From Burkholderia sp. LMG 13014 (GTDB taxonomy: Bacteria; Pseudomonadota; Gammaproteobacteria; Burkholderiales; Burkholderiaceae), in the NCBI RefSeq assembly GCF_905232215.1, contig NZ_CAJNKE010000006.1:1-55046 (forward strand): a stretch of DNA of 55,046 nucleotides, written 5' to 3'. A model generated the notes under the pieces. The model did not search any database. It was not told where the DNA came from and worked only from the letters and a program-made list of their open reading frames with translations. How positions within the stretch are numbered: the first letter of the stretch is position 1; each line of letters begins with the position of its first letter. The position numbers were made by a program, and so were the translations under genes. Below, one piece after another: positions 1 to 9,396 of this stretch.

Positions 1-1
1 T

Positions 2-907
2 GCGCAGATCGCGCGGCCGCTGATGCAGTTGCGCGACCAGGCGTTGCGCGTCGCGACCGGCGAAAGCCGCAGCGGCGAGGCGATGAACCGCGTCGACGAG
101 ATCGGCATGACGCTGCGCACGATCAACCAGCTCGGGCTGATGTTCCGCTGGCTCGTCGACGATGTCAGCGAACAGGTGCTGAATGTGCAGCGCGCGAGCA
201 ACGAGATCGCGCAAGGCAACAACGACCTGAGCGCGCGCACCGAGCAGGCGTCGACGAGCGTGCAGCAGACCGCCGCGTCGATGGCCGAGATGACGGCGAC
301 CGTGTCGAGCAACGCGGAAACCGCGTTGCAGGCGAATCAATTATCGGTGTCGGCGAGCGACGCGGCCGAGCGCGGCGGGCAGGCGGTGAGCGAGGTCGTC
401 ACGACGATGAACGACATCACGGCCAGCTCGCGGAAAATCTCGGACATCATCGGCGTGATCGACGGCATCGCGTTCCAGACCAACATCCTCGCGTTGAACG
501 CGGCGGTGGAGGCCGCGCGGGCCGGCGATCAGGGGCGCGGATTCGCGGTGGTGGCGGGCGAGGTGCGGGCGCTCGCGCAGCGCAGCGCGAACGCGGCCAA
601 GGAGATCAAGACGCTGATCGGCGCGAGCGTCGAACGGGTCGAATCGGGCGCACGGATCGTGGATGGCGCGGGCAAGACGATGGAGGACATCGTCACGCAG
701 GTGAAGCGCGTGTCGGACCTGATCGCGGAGATCAGCTCGTCGACGGCGGAGCAGAGCACGGGGGTCGCGCAGGTCGACCAGGCGGTCGTGCATCTGGACA
801 ACATCACGCAGCAGAACGCGGCACTGGTCGAGCAGAGCACGGCGGCGTCGGAGAGTTTGAAGCAGCAGGCGACGCGGCTGGTGGAGGCGGTGAACGTGTT
901 TCGGTGA
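2..907 (+). CDS. Aer-like methyl-accepting chemotaxis protein, 3' part
   Basis: Open at the window start; 301 residues are visible. The first 60 or so residues match the segment after the HAMP region of Aer-type redox/oxygen receptors ([14 protein letters not shown]-like stretch). The rest is a standard cytoplasmic signalling domain, with the highly conserved hairpin tip ([18 protein letters not shown]) near visible residues 155-175 that contacts CheA and CheW. No CheB/CheR-type C-terminal pentapeptide follows; the protein ends in VNVFR. An N-terminal PAS domain would be expected upstream but lies outside the window. A degraded copy of its last 28 codons occurs at 12302-12385. The family is clear; the Aer subtype is an inference from the post-HAMP sequence. 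Confidence 0.9.
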   Translation, partial: AQIARPLMQLRDQALRVATGESRSGEAMNRVDEIGMTLRTINQLGLMFRWLVDDVSEQVLNVQRASNEIAQGNNDLSARTEQASTSVQQTAASMAEMTATVSSNAETALQANQLSVSASDAAERGGQAVSEVVTTMNDITASSRKISDIIGVIDGIAFQTNILALNAAVEAARAGDQGRGFAVVAGEVRALAQRSANAAKEIKTLIGASVERVESGARIVDGAGKTMEDIVTQVKRVSDLIAEISSSTAEQSTGVAQVDQAVVHLDNITQQNAALVEQSTAASESLKQQATRLVEAVNVFR

Positions 908-957
908 TCGCAGCGTGCCCCGTTGGCCTTCGCGCATTCCGACCGCCTCATGTGTGG

Positions 958-982
958 GCCGTTCAGTTGCGAACTGAACGGC
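958..982. terminator. Perfect 11-bp hairpin between aer-like gene and ter operon
   Basis: GCCGTTCAGTT and AACTGAACGGC are exact reverse complements separated by GCG. The hairpin lies between the convergent chemoreceptor and ter genes, where a bidirectional terminator would be expected. There is no T-tract, so termination is inferred from position and stem strength. Confidence 0.55.
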
Positions 983-1019
983 GTGATCGGCCAAGCTGGG
1001 GATTTTCCTGCCTTTCGGA

Positions 1020-1265
1020 TTAACCGATGCTCACACCGTGGGCTTCCGCCAGAGGCTTCAGGCCGCCGGCGAAACCTTGTCCGATCGCCTTGAACTTGAA
1101 CTCGTCGTTCTGACGATACCGTTCGCCGCAGGTCGAGGCATCGAGGTCGAACTCGGTGCCGTCGTTGACGCGCGGGCTCCAGCCCGGGCCGACGAAGGCT
1201 TCGCGCAGGCCCGGGGCCCCTGTCGACAGGGAGACGTTACCGCCTTTGGGCAGCCTGACAGCCAC
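1020..1265 (-). pseudogene. terE: terE remnant with large in-frame internal deletion
   Basis: The 81 residues join a TerD-family N-terminus ([13 protein letters not shown] through FDLDAS) to a TerE-like C-terminus ([13 protein letters not shown]). TerD-family proteins are about 190 residues, so roughly 105-110 residues between DLDAS and the final strands are missing, including the acidic GDGDDE calcium-binding loop. Reading frame is kept across the junction. The start is GTG with no convincing ribosome-binding site, unlike terD. It is the last gene of the ter operon. It is either a decaying gene or a mini-protein; loss of the metal-binding core makes normal TerE function unlikely. Confidence 0.8.
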
Positions 1266-1297
1266 GGTGTGATTGCTTGGTCAGGTGAGGCGACCGT

Positions 1298-1873
1298 TCA
1301 GAAGTTCATGCCGTAGCTGTTGGCCAGGGCACGCAGGCCGCCGGCGTAGCCTTGTCCCACGGCGCGGAATTTCCACTCGCCGTTGCTGCGATACAACTCC
1401 GCGAAGATCATCGCGGTTTCGGTGGAGGCGTCTTCCGCCAGGTCGTAGCGGGCCACTTCCGCGCCGGAGAGCTCGTTCACAACACGGATGAACGAATGGC
1501 TGACCTGGCCGAAGTTCTGCTTGCGCGCTTCAGCGTCGTGGATGGTCACGGTGAAGGCGATCTTGTCGATCTCGGCCGGAACGCGGCTCAGGTCGACCTT
1601 GACGACTTCGTCATCGCCGTCGCCGGCGCCGGTACGGTTGTCGCCGGTATGCTCGACAGAACCGTCCTGGCTGCGCAATTGGTTGTAGAAGATGAAGTCG
1701 GCTTCACCGCGGACTTTGCCGTTGGCCCCCAGCAGGAAGGCGCTGGCGTCGAGGTCGAACTCGGTGCCATCGGTCGCTCGCGGGTCCCAGCCGAGGCCAA
1801 CCAGGATCCTGGTCAGGCTCGGGTCGGTTTTGGACAGGGAGAGGTTGCCGCCTTTTTGAAGAGTCAGTGCCAT
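1298..1873 (-). CDS. terD: TerD, tellurite/stress resistance calcium-binding protein
   Basis: Full-length (191 residues) member of the TerD family, cytoplasmic calcium-binding beta-sandwich proteins linked to tellurite, phage and colicin resistance. It carries the typical start ([15 protein letters not shown]), the [10 protein letters not shown] strand, the [13 protein letters not shown] metal-binding loop near residues 75-87, and the C-terminal [14 protein letters not shown] motif. The ATG follows an AAGGAG site. It sits after terC (28-base gap) and before the terE remnant. G+C is lower than in the surrounding chromosome. Its match to TerD rather than TerE rests on the N-terminal and ETAMIF regions. 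Confidence 0.95.
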   Translation of the reverse strand: MALTLQKGGNLSLSKTDPSLTRILVGLGWDPRATDGTEFDLDASAFLLGANGKVRGEADFIFYNQLRSQDGSVEHTGDNRTGAGDGDDEVVKVDLSRVPAEIDKIAFTVTIHDAEARKQNFGQVSHSFIRVVNELSGAEVARYDLAEDASTETAMIFAELYRSNGEWKFRAVGQGYAGGLRALANSYGMNF

Positions 1874-1901
1874 GAAAACAGCTCCTTGTGGTTGTTACGG
1901 G

Positions 1902-2933
1902 TTACTGATTTTCGGCTTGCGCCTCTTCCTTTTTCGGGAAGATCACGCTGGCCAGGATTCCGATTGCCAGGACCGTCATTACGATGAGCAGGCTGGTGTT
2001 CGGATCGATGCTGATGCCGTGGTGGAACAGATGGTCGGTCGCGTTCAAACCCAACTTCGCTGCGATGAAGAACAGCAGTACGACCACGGCCTTCTCCAGG
2101 TGCACCACGTAGCGCTTCAGCGCTTCCAGGACGAAATACAGCGTACGAAGGCCAAGGATTGCGAACAGCATCGCGGAGTAGACGATCAGAGGTTCACGGC
2201 TGACCGCGATGACTGCCGGGACCGAGTCGAACGCGAACAGGACGTCGGACACTTCGATCACCACCAGGCAGAGGAACAGCGGAGTAGCGAAGAGGCTGCC
2301 TTTGGCCGCCAGGCTCATATCCCGCTCGGCCGTCCGCACTTCTGCCTCGAGCGTCTTGCGGCTCACGAAGAAATTGTGACCGTGCAGCCTGGGCCATACC
2401 GGGAAGAGCTTTTTCGCGAAGCGGCAAGCAAGATGCTGCGAGTAATCTGTCGCCTCGTCATCGTCGTCACCGCCCTTGAGCATCATGACGGCGGTCCACG
2501 CCACGATCAGCGCGAAGACGATTTCGATCCAGGGTCCGAAAGCCAGCAAGCCGGTACCGATGACGACAAAGACACCGCGGAATACGATGGCCCCGATGAT
2601 GCCCCAGTGCAGGATGCGGTGACGCAAGCCGTCCGGAACCTTGAACCAGGCGAAGATCGCCATGAAGACGAACAGGTTGTCGACGGAGAGGACCTTCTCC
2701 AGTGCATAACCGGTGACGAACAGGCTGGCCACTTCCGCGCCGTGCTGCACATACAGGAAGCCGGCGAATGCGAGAGAGATGGCCACCCAGAACACCGACC
2801 AGATGGACGCTCGGGCCAGGGTGATCGGCTTGTCGTCGCGGTGGGTAACCATGTCCAGCAGCAGGGCGGCCAGCGCCAGGCCGACGAATACCGCCATGGT
2901 CAGCGGTGGAAAGCCAATGTGTGTCGTGTCCAC
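1902..2933 (-). CDS. terC: TerC family integral membrane protein
   Basis: The 343-residue protein has about nine hydrophobic segments and matches the TerC family, the membrane hub of Ter systems to which TerB binds. Acidic residues lie inside membrane segments, as in VLSVDNLFVF (around residue 83) and EVSDVLFAFDSVPA, both family hallmarks suggesting metal-ion handling. A charged cytoplasmic loop (GGDDDDE, near residue 155) divides the two halves. The start is GTG with AGGAAA upstream. It begins 11 bases after the terB stop, so translation is probably coupled. Confidence 0.95.
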   Translation of the reverse strand: MDTTHIGFPPLTMAVFVGLALAALLLDMVTHRDDKPITLARASIWSVFWVAISLAFAGFLYVQHGAEVASLFVTGYALEKVLSVDNLFVFMAIFAWFKVPDGLRHRILHWGIIGAIVFRGVFVVIGTGLLAFGPWIEIVFALIVAWTAVMMLKGGDDDDEATDYSQHLACRFAKKLFPVWPRLHGHNFFVSRKTLEAEVRTAERDMSLAAKGSLFATPLFLCLVVIEVSDVLFAFDSVPAVIAVSREPLIVYSAMLFAILGLRTLYFVLEALKRYVVHLEKAVVVLLFFIAAKLGLNATDHLFHHGISIDPNTSLLIVMTVLAIGILASVIFPKKEEAQAENQ

Positions 2934-2944
2934 GTTTCGGTTTC

Positions 2945-3394
2945 CTACAGTTCGAAGTCAGCCGGGTTCAGGCCGAGCTCGAGGCAAATGAGGCGGCAAG
3001 CTGCTTTTTCCTGGTCATCGAAATGACCGTCGGATGCGCCGATGGCACAGGCCACACGAACCAGCAGGCGTGCTTCCCCGTCCTTACCCTTGATCTTGCC
3101 GATGACCTTCAGAGCCTCGGCCTGGCCGATCTGGAAATCGAATTCGAACTTGCCGCAGGCGTCGTTGAATACCGTGATCACATCGTTCAGGTTGAAGACC
3201 TTCAACTCCGGGGAGTTGTTGATGAAGCCGACCATCTTTAGCTTCTCTTCGGATTTGATCTCGCCATCCGCCGCGGAAATCAGTGCGCAAGCATTGGCGG
3301 TTGCCTCCATGAAGGTTCGGTTCTTGAATTTGGCGACTTCAGTGGTCAAGGTTTCGCGGGCTTTGGTCGCGTTGGTTTTCAGCCATTCGAGCAT
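2945..3394 (-). CDS. terB: TerB tellurite resistance protein
   Basis: A 149-residue all-alpha cytoplasmic TerB protein. Two repeated helical halves carry acidic metal-binding signatures: ISAADGEIKSEEK near residue 40 and GASDGHFDDQEK near residue 118. In known systems TerB binds the cytoplasmic face of TerC and may link metal sensing to the TerD-like proteins. The ATG is preceded by GAGGGG at good spacing. It lies 48 bases after terA and just before terC, the canonical order. Confidence 0.95.
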   Translation of the reverse strand: MLEWLKTNATKARETLTTEVAKFKNRTFMEATANACALISAADGEIKSEEKLKMVGFINNSPELKVFNLNDVITVFNDACGKFEFDFQIGQAEALKVIGKIKGKDGEARLLVRVACAIGASDGHFDDQEKAACRLICLELGLNPADFEL

Positions 3395-3442
3395 GTGTTT
3401 CCCCTCGGTGAACGGGGCCAGACGGCCCCGCTGGATCAGTGG

Positions 3443-4651
3443 TTATTTCGAGCCTGCTTTCCAGCGCATACCCCAGCCGTAGGCACGATCCATTTCCTCG
3501 TGTCCGGGGTGGAAGTCGACTCGACGAGAGACCTTGACGGCCCCATTCACGTTTTCAAGAAGGGCAATCGCGCACATGCCGTGGCGGCCTCCCTCCTCAT
3601 TCATGCGCACTTCGATTTCGGGCTGACCGGGCACGAAGACGGTCACAACACCGTCAGTTGCCTTCCAGTTCGGAGCGCCGTCGTAGATGAACGCGAAAAC
3701 CAGGATGCGTTCGATCTCGCTCCAGTGTTGCCCGTTGATGCGAAGCCACTCGCCATCGGCAACCGAGCCAGTACGGTCATCGCCCATGAGCTGGATGTAA
3801 GGTTCTTCGCGCAGCGTGCCGAAACGCTTGCCGAGCGCCTGCACGGCCCCTTTGAATCCGTTCTGCATTTCAAACAGGCAACCCAGGTCCAGGTCGATAG
3901 CATTGCGTTTGCCCAGGAGGCCACCGAGCAGGCCACTCGTGTTCTGGTTCCAGTTCAGGTTCACCTTGATTTCGCCGAAGCCGGCTGCGGTCTTCTCGAG
4001 GTTGATGCTGGGGCGCGATTTGTCGAGCGTGACTTTGCTGAGGCGAATCGTGGACTTCGGCACGTCAGGCGGTACCGGAGCGACAGCCGGTGCCGGTACG
4101 GGCGCCGGTGTCGGCGCGCGCAGGCTCTGCGCCGGGCTACCCGAAGGCACGGCAATGTCGACTCCGAAGTACGTTGCCAGCGGCGCCAGGCCACCGGCAA
4201 AACCTTGTGCGACACAGCGGAACTTCCATGCGTCGTGGCGGCGGTAGAACTCCCCGAGGATCAGCGCGGTCTCGTTCATCCCGGCAGTCGGGATTCGAGC
4301 TTCGATCCCGCCCGTAACGGCCACTGTCAGCATCGAAACACGGTCGAAGGTCGCCTTGTTCTCATGGATGGTCGCGGTGAGCGCGACTTTCTCGACGGCA
4401 GGGTCGAGCCGACCGAGATCCACGGTGAACTCTGCCCGGCCGGCCGTCGTGTTGGTCAACTGAACCGCGCCACCCAGGACACTCGTTTGGCCGTAGAAGC
4501 ACATGTCGCCATCACCTCGGACTTTCCCGGCAGAGGTGAGCGCAAACGCAGAGATGTCGATTTCGGCGCCTGGAATCGGAGCGCAGCTGATGTCCACACG
4601 CAATTGGCCGGTGGCAACCGGCGCATTTCCGCCAGGTACCAGCATCGTCAT
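3443..4651 (-). CDS. terA: TerA, two-domain TerD-superfamily protein
   Basis: 402 residues. Residues 1-170 form a TerD-like domain ending in WKFRCVAQGFAGGLAPLA. A Pro/Ala-rich linker (about 171-200) follows, then a second TerD-superfamily domain (about 205-402). The first domain has a weaker acidic loop than TerD/TerZ, as is usual for TerA. Its ATG overlaps the terZ stop (ATGA, 4 bases), indicating translational coupling. The role within the Ter complex is scaffold-like and not enzymatic as far as known. Confidence 0.92.
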   Translation of the reverse strand: MTMLVPGGNAPVATGQLRVDISCAPIPGAEIDISAFALTSAGKVRGDGDMCFYGQTSVLGGAVQLTNTTAGRAEFTVDLGRLDPAVEKVALTATIHENKATFDRVSMLTVAVTGGIEARIPTAGMNETALILGEFYRRHDAWKFRCVAQGFAGGLAPLATYFGVDIAVPSGSPAQSLRAPTPAPVPAPAVAPVPPDVPKSTIRLSKVTLDKSRPSINLEKTAAGFGEIKVNLNWNQNTSGLLGGLLGKRNAIDLDLGCLFEMQNGFKGAVQALGKRFGTLREEPYIQLMGDDRTGSVADGEWLRINGQHWSEIERILVFAFIYDGAPNWKATDGVVTVFVPGQPEIEVRMNEEGGRHGMCAIALLENVNGAVKVSRRVDFHPGHEEMDRAYGWGMRWKAGSK

Positions 4652-5241
4652 GCTTGCACCGCCTGAATTGCCAGGTTGACGAGATCGTCGGCGGTGCGGC
4701 CGTTGGTGGACTGGCCGATCGCCTTGAATTCCCAGCCGCCGCTGCCGCGGCTGAGGCTAGCCATGACAACACCGGTGTGGCGACCTTTTTCCGCCAGGTT
4801 GAAGCGCGCCAGCTCGTGGTTTTTCGACTCGTCGAGGATGCGGCAGTAGGCGTTTTCGATTTGGTCGAAGGTCTGACCACGGAAGCTGTTCACGGTGAAC
4901 ACAAGGTGCTGGATCGTGCCCGGCAGGCGCTGCAGGTCGACGTGGATGGTTTCGTCGTCGCCATCACCTTCACCCGTCAGGTTATCGCCCGAGTGTTCAA
5001 TGGAACCGTCCTTGGATGCCAGTTGACGGAACCAGACCAGATCGACGGATTTCATGTCGCCGTCCAGCACGATGCAGGAAGCATCGAGGTCGATCGCGTT
5101 GCTGCCGCTACCCAGCATCCTGGAGAAGAAGCCGCCGGACTTTACCGGATCCCAACCCAGGCCCAGACTAATCGAGGTTAAGCCGCGGCCGGCAGTTTTC
5201 TCCAGCGAGATGCTCTGATTCTTGCTCAGGGTAAGTGCCAT
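4648..5241 (-). CDS. terZ: TerZ, TerD-family calcium-binding protein
   Basis: 197 residues from the ATG at 5241, chosen because AAGGAGCG precedes it; an open frame continues upstream to 5490 but with non-Ter sequence. It shows the TerZ form of the family: the MALTLSKNQSISLEK start, DLDASC strand, GDNLTGEGDGDDE loop and WEFKAIGQ end. It heads the core terZABCD block. The 245 bases to the previous gene (5242-5486) hold no evident gene, so an internal promoter for terZABCD is possible there. Confidence 0.93.
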   Translation of the reverse strand: MALTLSKNQSISLEKTAGRGLTSISLGLGWDPVKSGGFFSRMLGSGSNAIDLDASCIVLDGDMKSVDLVWFRQLASKDGSIEHSGDNLTGEGDGDDETIHVDLQRLPGTIQHLVFTVNSFRGQTFDQIENAYCRILDESKNHELARFNLAEKGRHTGVVMASLSRGSGGWEFKAIGQSTNGRTADDLVNLAIQAVQA

Positions 5242-5486
5242 TTTTACGCTCCTTGTTGATCTTCGGTGTTCGTGTGAGGGACCGGACGGAATCCCGTTCC
5301 GCAGCCCCTGGCTTTGCCAAACCGCGAGCGGGATCGCCGTCGCACGGGGAAAAGTCGCCATGGCTCGTCTTGCGAGGCAGCCGGTAGCGCATGGTTCGGA
5401 CGTGTGCCGCCGCGGCCGCTCGGCCTCGAGTCGGTGGACAGTAGGCCGCGCTCCTTTGGGACCGGGCTCACGCATTTCCACGCGCA

Positions 5487-6434
5487 TCAACTGGCCTCCG
5501 CCAGTCGGACGCCGTGTTCGTCGCTACTCGGGACGGCGGGCCGCACCCCGTGCCACTTGGCGCGTTCGAGGATGTTGACCGCCCACTTGTGGTGGGTTGC
5601 CGGCTCACACATCGCGTCGTTGTGCTTGAAAACGGCAGGGGCCGCATCGTTGACAATCAACTTGGCGCAGTTGAAGTCATCGAGGCTCACGCGCAGCGCC
5701 TCCTGAATGATGCGGATCTGGCTCGGGTGAATGGCCGTCTTCCCTACCAGGCCATGAGCGATGTCCAGTTCCAGCTCTTCCTTCAGGAGATGGGGCGTGG
5801 CGAGTTGTTCGAAGACGGGTGCGGTCAGGGCAAATCCCTGAGCCCCCATGATTCCGGCAAGCATGGGGATCACGTAGCCGAGGGGCGTGCTGTAGAGCGT
5901 GGTGGCCGGATTGCGCCGCAGACCAAGACAACCCATGAGGTCGTTTCCGCCGATTCGCAGCGCAATGATGCGTTGGTTCAGGTTGGCTTTCAGGGCTTGG
6001 CCGAGCTCCACCATTGCGACCGGGTCATAAACGTCGGCCGTCTCCAGTGTAGGCATGAGGTACAGATCAGGATGACTGACAGCGTTCTCCCACGCCGACA
6101 GAGATCGCAGGGTCAACTTGGGTACGACGAACCCATCGACGTGCTTCATCAGCGGCCAGTCGCTCAGCACCGCCGCCATGGCGGCATCACGGGGTCGAAC
6201 GAACAACAAGGGGCCGGATTCGACACGCCCTCCCCTGGCATCGATATCCATGAGGAGCGACTGCAGGTTCGCCAGTGCGCTTTCGACGTCGATTGCCGCC
6301 ACCGCGTCTTCCAGGCAGACCACCAGCGAGCGCAGTTCCGGAATCCTGATGCCGAAAACCACATCCAGAATGTCGCTGCGGGTGGCCGGCATGTATAGCG
6401 TCGCCCCGAGGGCGAACGGAGAAATGGCTTTCAT
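5487..6434 (-). CDS. Ter-associated HpcH/HpaI aldolase/citrate lyase-like (CitE-like) enzyme
   Basis: 315 residues, a TIM-barrel CitE-like protein of the set described with ter operons as part of a nucleoside-like metabolite pathway. Recognisable parts are the start LGATLYMPATRSD, LEDAVA near residue 41 (acidic Mg-binding residues), FVRPRD near residue 80, and ALRIGGNDLMGCLG near residue 148. The start is the ATG at 6434, overlapping the stop of the preceding gene (TGATG); a TTG at 6437 is less likely. The expected chemistry is C-C bond cleavage or formation on an acyl-CoA or related substrate. The true substrate is unknown. Confidence 0.85.
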   Translation of the reverse strand: MKAISPFALGATLYMPATRSDILDVVFGIRIPELRSLVVCLEDAVAAIDVESALANLQSLLMDIDARGGRVESGPLLFVRPRDAAMAAVLSDWPLMKHVDGFVVPKLTLRSLSAWENAVSHPDLYLMPTLETADVYDPVAMVELGQALKANLNQRIIALRIGGNDLMGCLGLRRNPATTLYSTPLGYVIPMLAGIMGAQGFALTAPVFEQLATPHLLKEELELDIAHGLVGKTAIHPSQIRIIQEALRVSLDDFNCAKLIVNDAAPAVFKHNDAMCEPATHHKWAVNILERAKWHGVRPAVPSSDEHGVRLAEAS

Positions 6435-7528
6435 CAATTCGCATTCCGAATGATGGTTGCTGCGCGGTATGGGCCAAGATCGGCGCCGGCTTCCTCTACC
6501 GTCACGCCCGCGCGTTCGGTGAGATGCAACAGCAGCTGCACGTCGCTGTCATTGCGGTCTTGTACGAGCACGCGATCCGGTACACGGCGCAGGACCGCTC
6601 GGGTTGCCTCGGCGATACCCGGTTTCACGCGGTTCAGGTTGCCGATGTCAAAGCGGGTTGCCAACGTGGACACCACGTCGTCAGCGGCCGCCTGGAGCGT
6701 CAGTCGCTGATCGCTGGTCCATGGAGCGGCGGGACGAATGTCTGCCAGCGCCCGACGTTCGGCGTCGATCGTGTCGATGAACTCGCGCGTCACATCGTGC
6801 TCGCGCAGGTGTTCGTAAAACACGCAACCATGCAGGCCCCCTTGAGCCGGCCAGATGGAGCGGGACACCAGGCCGGACACGGTTGCACCGAGAATGCCGG
6901 ACGGAATGGTCCAGTCCTTCGCGGAGGCGGCCAGCCACGCACGGCCGCACGGGTCTGCCAGAACCACGAGGCGAGGAGCTTCAGGGAAGCGCGTATCGTC
7001 CGCCAGGGTCCGTTCGAGTTCGCCGGAGATTGCGCCTTTGCCGGTCCAGCCATCCACGAAGACGATGTTTCCGGCGCCATGCAACCGGACGATGGCTTCC
7101 AGGGCAACGTTGTCGATCCCGCGATCGCGAATGATGCTGATCCCGTAGTGGCGGACGTCGCGCCCCATCTCCACGAGTGCCCGGCGCAACAGCACGCCGA
7201 GCGGCAGGCCGGCGCGAACAAAGGAGACCAGGGCGATGTCCGGCCCGGTGTAAGCAGCACTCAGCGCCATCGCCAGGGACTGCACGTCTGAAGCCATGCG
7301 GGCGCCGTTCTGCACCAGGGCGCGGGCGTAAAGGCCCTTGTGCACATCGGTGGGCGCATGCTCGAGGCCGATCATTTCCGAATAGTGTTTCTGATTCGTC
7401 TGAATCAGACGCTCCTTCTCCTCAACGCCGGTGACGCTCATCCGGACGTGTCGCAGAAGGAAGTGCACATCTTCGGGGGCGTAGCTGCCGCTGCCGACGG
7501 TGCTCAGGCTGGCGAGGAGATTACCCAT
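6434..7528 (-). CDS. StiP-like PRTase with C-terminal PELOTA-like RNA-binding domain
   Basis: 364 residues. The N-terminal two thirds resemble the StiP/PRTase_1 family of ter operons: FVRAGLPLGVLLRRAL near residue 103 and a PRPP-loop-like IVFVDGWTGKGAI near residue 154. The last 65 residues (from about 300) resemble the PELOTA/L7Ae-like domain seen in this family. Some databases call the family cysteine protease StiP, but the phosphoribosyltransferase reading fits the motif better. It overlaps the HAD gene by 8 bases upstream and the CitE-like gene by 1 base downstream, so it belongs to one tightly coupled operon. Confidence 0.82.
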   Translation of the reverse strand: MGNLLASLSTVGSGSYAPEDVHFLLRHVRMSVTGVEEKERLIQTNQKHYSEMIGLEHAPTDVHKGLYARALVQNGARMASDVQSLAMALSAAYTGPDIALVSFVRAGLPLGVLLRRALVEMGRDVRHYGISIIRDRGIDNVALEAIVRLHGAGNIVFVDGWTGKGAISGELERTLADDTRFPEAPRLVVLADPCGRAWLAASAKDWTIPSGILGATVSGLVSRSIWPAQGGLHGCVFYEHLREHDVTREFIDTIDAERRALADIRPAAPWTSDQRLTLQAAADDVVSTLATRFDIGNLNRVKPGIAEATRAVLRRVPDRVLVQDRNDSDVQLLLHLTERAGVTVEEAGADLGPYRAATIIRNAN

Positions 7529-8279
7529 TGATCAGCCCCGCCACCAATTTCGCCAGCTGGCTGCGCGCCGGTGTCGCCCACATGTGGCAGAGGTCCATGT
7601 ACCCCAGATCGGTGATGCTGTCGCCGAAGCCCAGGACCGGCCGCTCGCCGTGGATCTCGCGGTCGCGGCGCAACCACTCCTGAACGGCCAGGCGCTTGGC
7701 CAGCCCCATTGGCAGGAAGGCGAGGTTGTTGCCGTTGGCGTGAACGTGCATGTCTTCCAACATGCGCCGGGACCGAACTTCGACCAGCACCTCGGCGAGC
7801 ACCGAGTCATCGGGCTCGTTGTGCTTGACCACCACGTAATGGCGCAGGCCTTCCTCTTCCACCACCCAGCTGCGAAGCGAGTAGCCGAGTTCCCTGCCGA
7901 TCCGCAACGCAGCCTCGCTCAGTGCCGGCAGTCGGTCCTGAACGCTCCGGAGGGACTCGGCCATCCGTCTGTGCCAGATCGGATCGAGTAATCCGTCTGG
8001 ACGGAGTATTACGCCCCCATGCGAGCAGATTGCACCGTTGACGAAGGGAAGCATGACGCGGCTGTAGGCCTCCACGCTGCGCGCGGTGACCGGAACGACG
8101 TCGGCGGTGGCCAGCAGCCAGTTGATGAACGCGTGCTGGACCGGGCACATGAATCCGTTGGGCTGACCGTGCACATCCAGCGTGGCCGGCGTTCGCGGGG
8201 CGCCTTCCGCCATCTTGCGGACGGTCTGGAACAGGGTGTCGTCGAGGTCGACGAATGCCAGCGGGCGATTACCACTCAT
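7521..8279 (-). CDS. Ter-associated HAD-superfamily phosphatase
   Basis: 252 residues with HAD motif I as FVDLDDTLF (residues 9-17, nucleophile and acid/base Asp) and motif IV as GFGDSITDLGYMD near residue 220. A cap domain lies between them. It is the usual ter-module HAD enzyme, presumed to dephosphorylate a phosphoribosylated intermediate made by the two flanking PRTases. It overlaps the upstream PRTase by 11 bases and the downstream StiP-like gene by 8 bases. The substrate is unproven. Confidence 0.85.
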   Translation of the reverse strand: MSGNRPLAFVDLDDTLFQTVRKMAEGAPRTPATLDVHGQPNGFMCPVQHAFINWLLATADVVPVTARSVEAYSRVMLPFVNGAICSHGGVILRPDGLLDPIWHRRMAESLRSVQDRLPALSEAALRIGRELGYSLRSWVVEEEGLRHYVVVKHNEPDDSVLAEVLVEVRSRRMLEDMHVHANGNNLAFLPMGLAKRLAVQEWLRRDREIHGERPVLGFGDSITDLGYMDLCHMWATPARSQLAKLVAGLING

Positions 8280-9396
8280 CGCAAATCACCTCTGCCTTCA
8301 GTGCCTCGACCAGTTCGGCAGGGAGTGCCTGCGACGGGGTTTCCGTGCAGATCAGGACCCGGTCGAACTGGCCGGGCTTCACGTTGTAGAGGAAATTCGG
8401 GATACCGAGGCCGTAGTTGTCGGAGAACGACAGCGCATGCTCGATCGCGTGGCCCACGGCGATGGGGGACCGGGTGGTCGAGCTGAAGCGGACATCCGCG
8501 CCAGATCGCTCCAGGCGTTCCGCCAGCAGGAAAGGACGCCAGACGAACTCGCCGGTCCCTACCACGATGACTTTCTCGCCGGGCTGGACCTGAACGTCCG
8601 GCGCGAGCGTGTCGTCCACATGCCGAATGCCCAGACGTCCCCAGTCATTGCGGGGCGAGAGAGGCCATTCACCGATGGAAACGGCACCGACGTCCGGCAT
8701 ATCCGGCAGAGGCACGGACTGATCCTCGTGGAACTGATAGGAGCCAGTCAGCAGCGATACGGCGGTGGCCGGTTCCCCGATGGCTTGACGAACAGCACCG
8801 GCAGACCAGTCCGTCAGGACGCAAGTGACCACTCGCTGGACCTTGCTCAGGCCTGCTTCGACCAGTGCGCGGTGCAGGTTCACGAAGGTCTTGCCAGTAG
8901 AGGCTTCATCGTCCACCAGGACCAGGGATCGAGCCTGCAGCATCAGATCGCGAACCTCGAGATCGACCGGCAGGTGGATCAGATGGGCGCTGGCATGGCT
9001 GTGCTCTTCCTCGAATCGAGCGAAGACGCCGGTACCCAGCGGATGACGGGTGCTGGTGAGGTACACACTGTCAGGACGGGCCGCACGGTAGGCGCGGTGC
9101 ACGCCGGCGCCGAGGCCAACTGCGGTTTCGGCCATGCCGATCACGAGTACCGGCCCGGGCAGGTCCGCCGGAATTCTGGCAGCCAGGCGCTCGAAGCTGG
9201 CCGCCATGATCGACGGGCGCACAGGTATATGCCGGCCCAGGACTTTGGATACGAAGAGGAATGCCCGCTTGGGATTCCGGCGCTCGGCGAAACCGAACAG
9301 ATTCGACGGGGGCAGGGCGGCGGCGTCGACTTTGATCTCGAGCAGACCCCGCTTGAGTTGGGCGCGCAGGCACGTTGGTCCTACGTGGCTTTCCAT
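8269..9396 (-). CDS. PRTase_2 phosphoribosyltransferase with TRSP domain, first gene of ter operon
   Basis: About 375 residues. The N-terminal half is a type I PRTase fold with a clear PRPP loop LVLVDDEASTGKT (near residue 157) and GMAETAVGLGAGVH (near residue 89). The C-terminal part matches the TRSP domain that accompanies this PRTase in ter operons (FVWRPFLLAERLE, RVLICTETPSQALPAE). The ATG at 9396 has GAGG nine bases upstream; the ATG at 9405 abuts GAGG and is less likely. In many ter loci an ATP-grasp gene lies upstream of this one; here no gene occupies that position. Confidence 0.83.
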   Translation of the reverse strand: MESHVGPTCLRAQLKRGLLEIKVDAAALPPSNLFGFAERRNPKRAFLFVSKVLGRHIPVRPSIMAASFERLAARIPADLPGPVLVIGMAETAVGLGAGVHRAYRAARPDSVYLTSTRHPLGTGVFARFEEEHSHASAHLIHLPVDLEVRDLMLQARSLVLVDDEASTGKTFVNLHRALVEAGLSKVQRVVTCVLTDWSAGAVRQAIGEPATAVSLLTGSYQFHEDQSVPLPDMPDVGAVSIGEWPLSPRNDWGRLGIRHVDDTLAPDVQVQPGEKVIVVGTGEFVWRPFLLAERLERSGADVRFSSTTRSPIAVGHAIEHALSFSDNYGLGIPNFLYNVKPGQFDRVLICTETPSQALPAELVEALKAEVICDEW

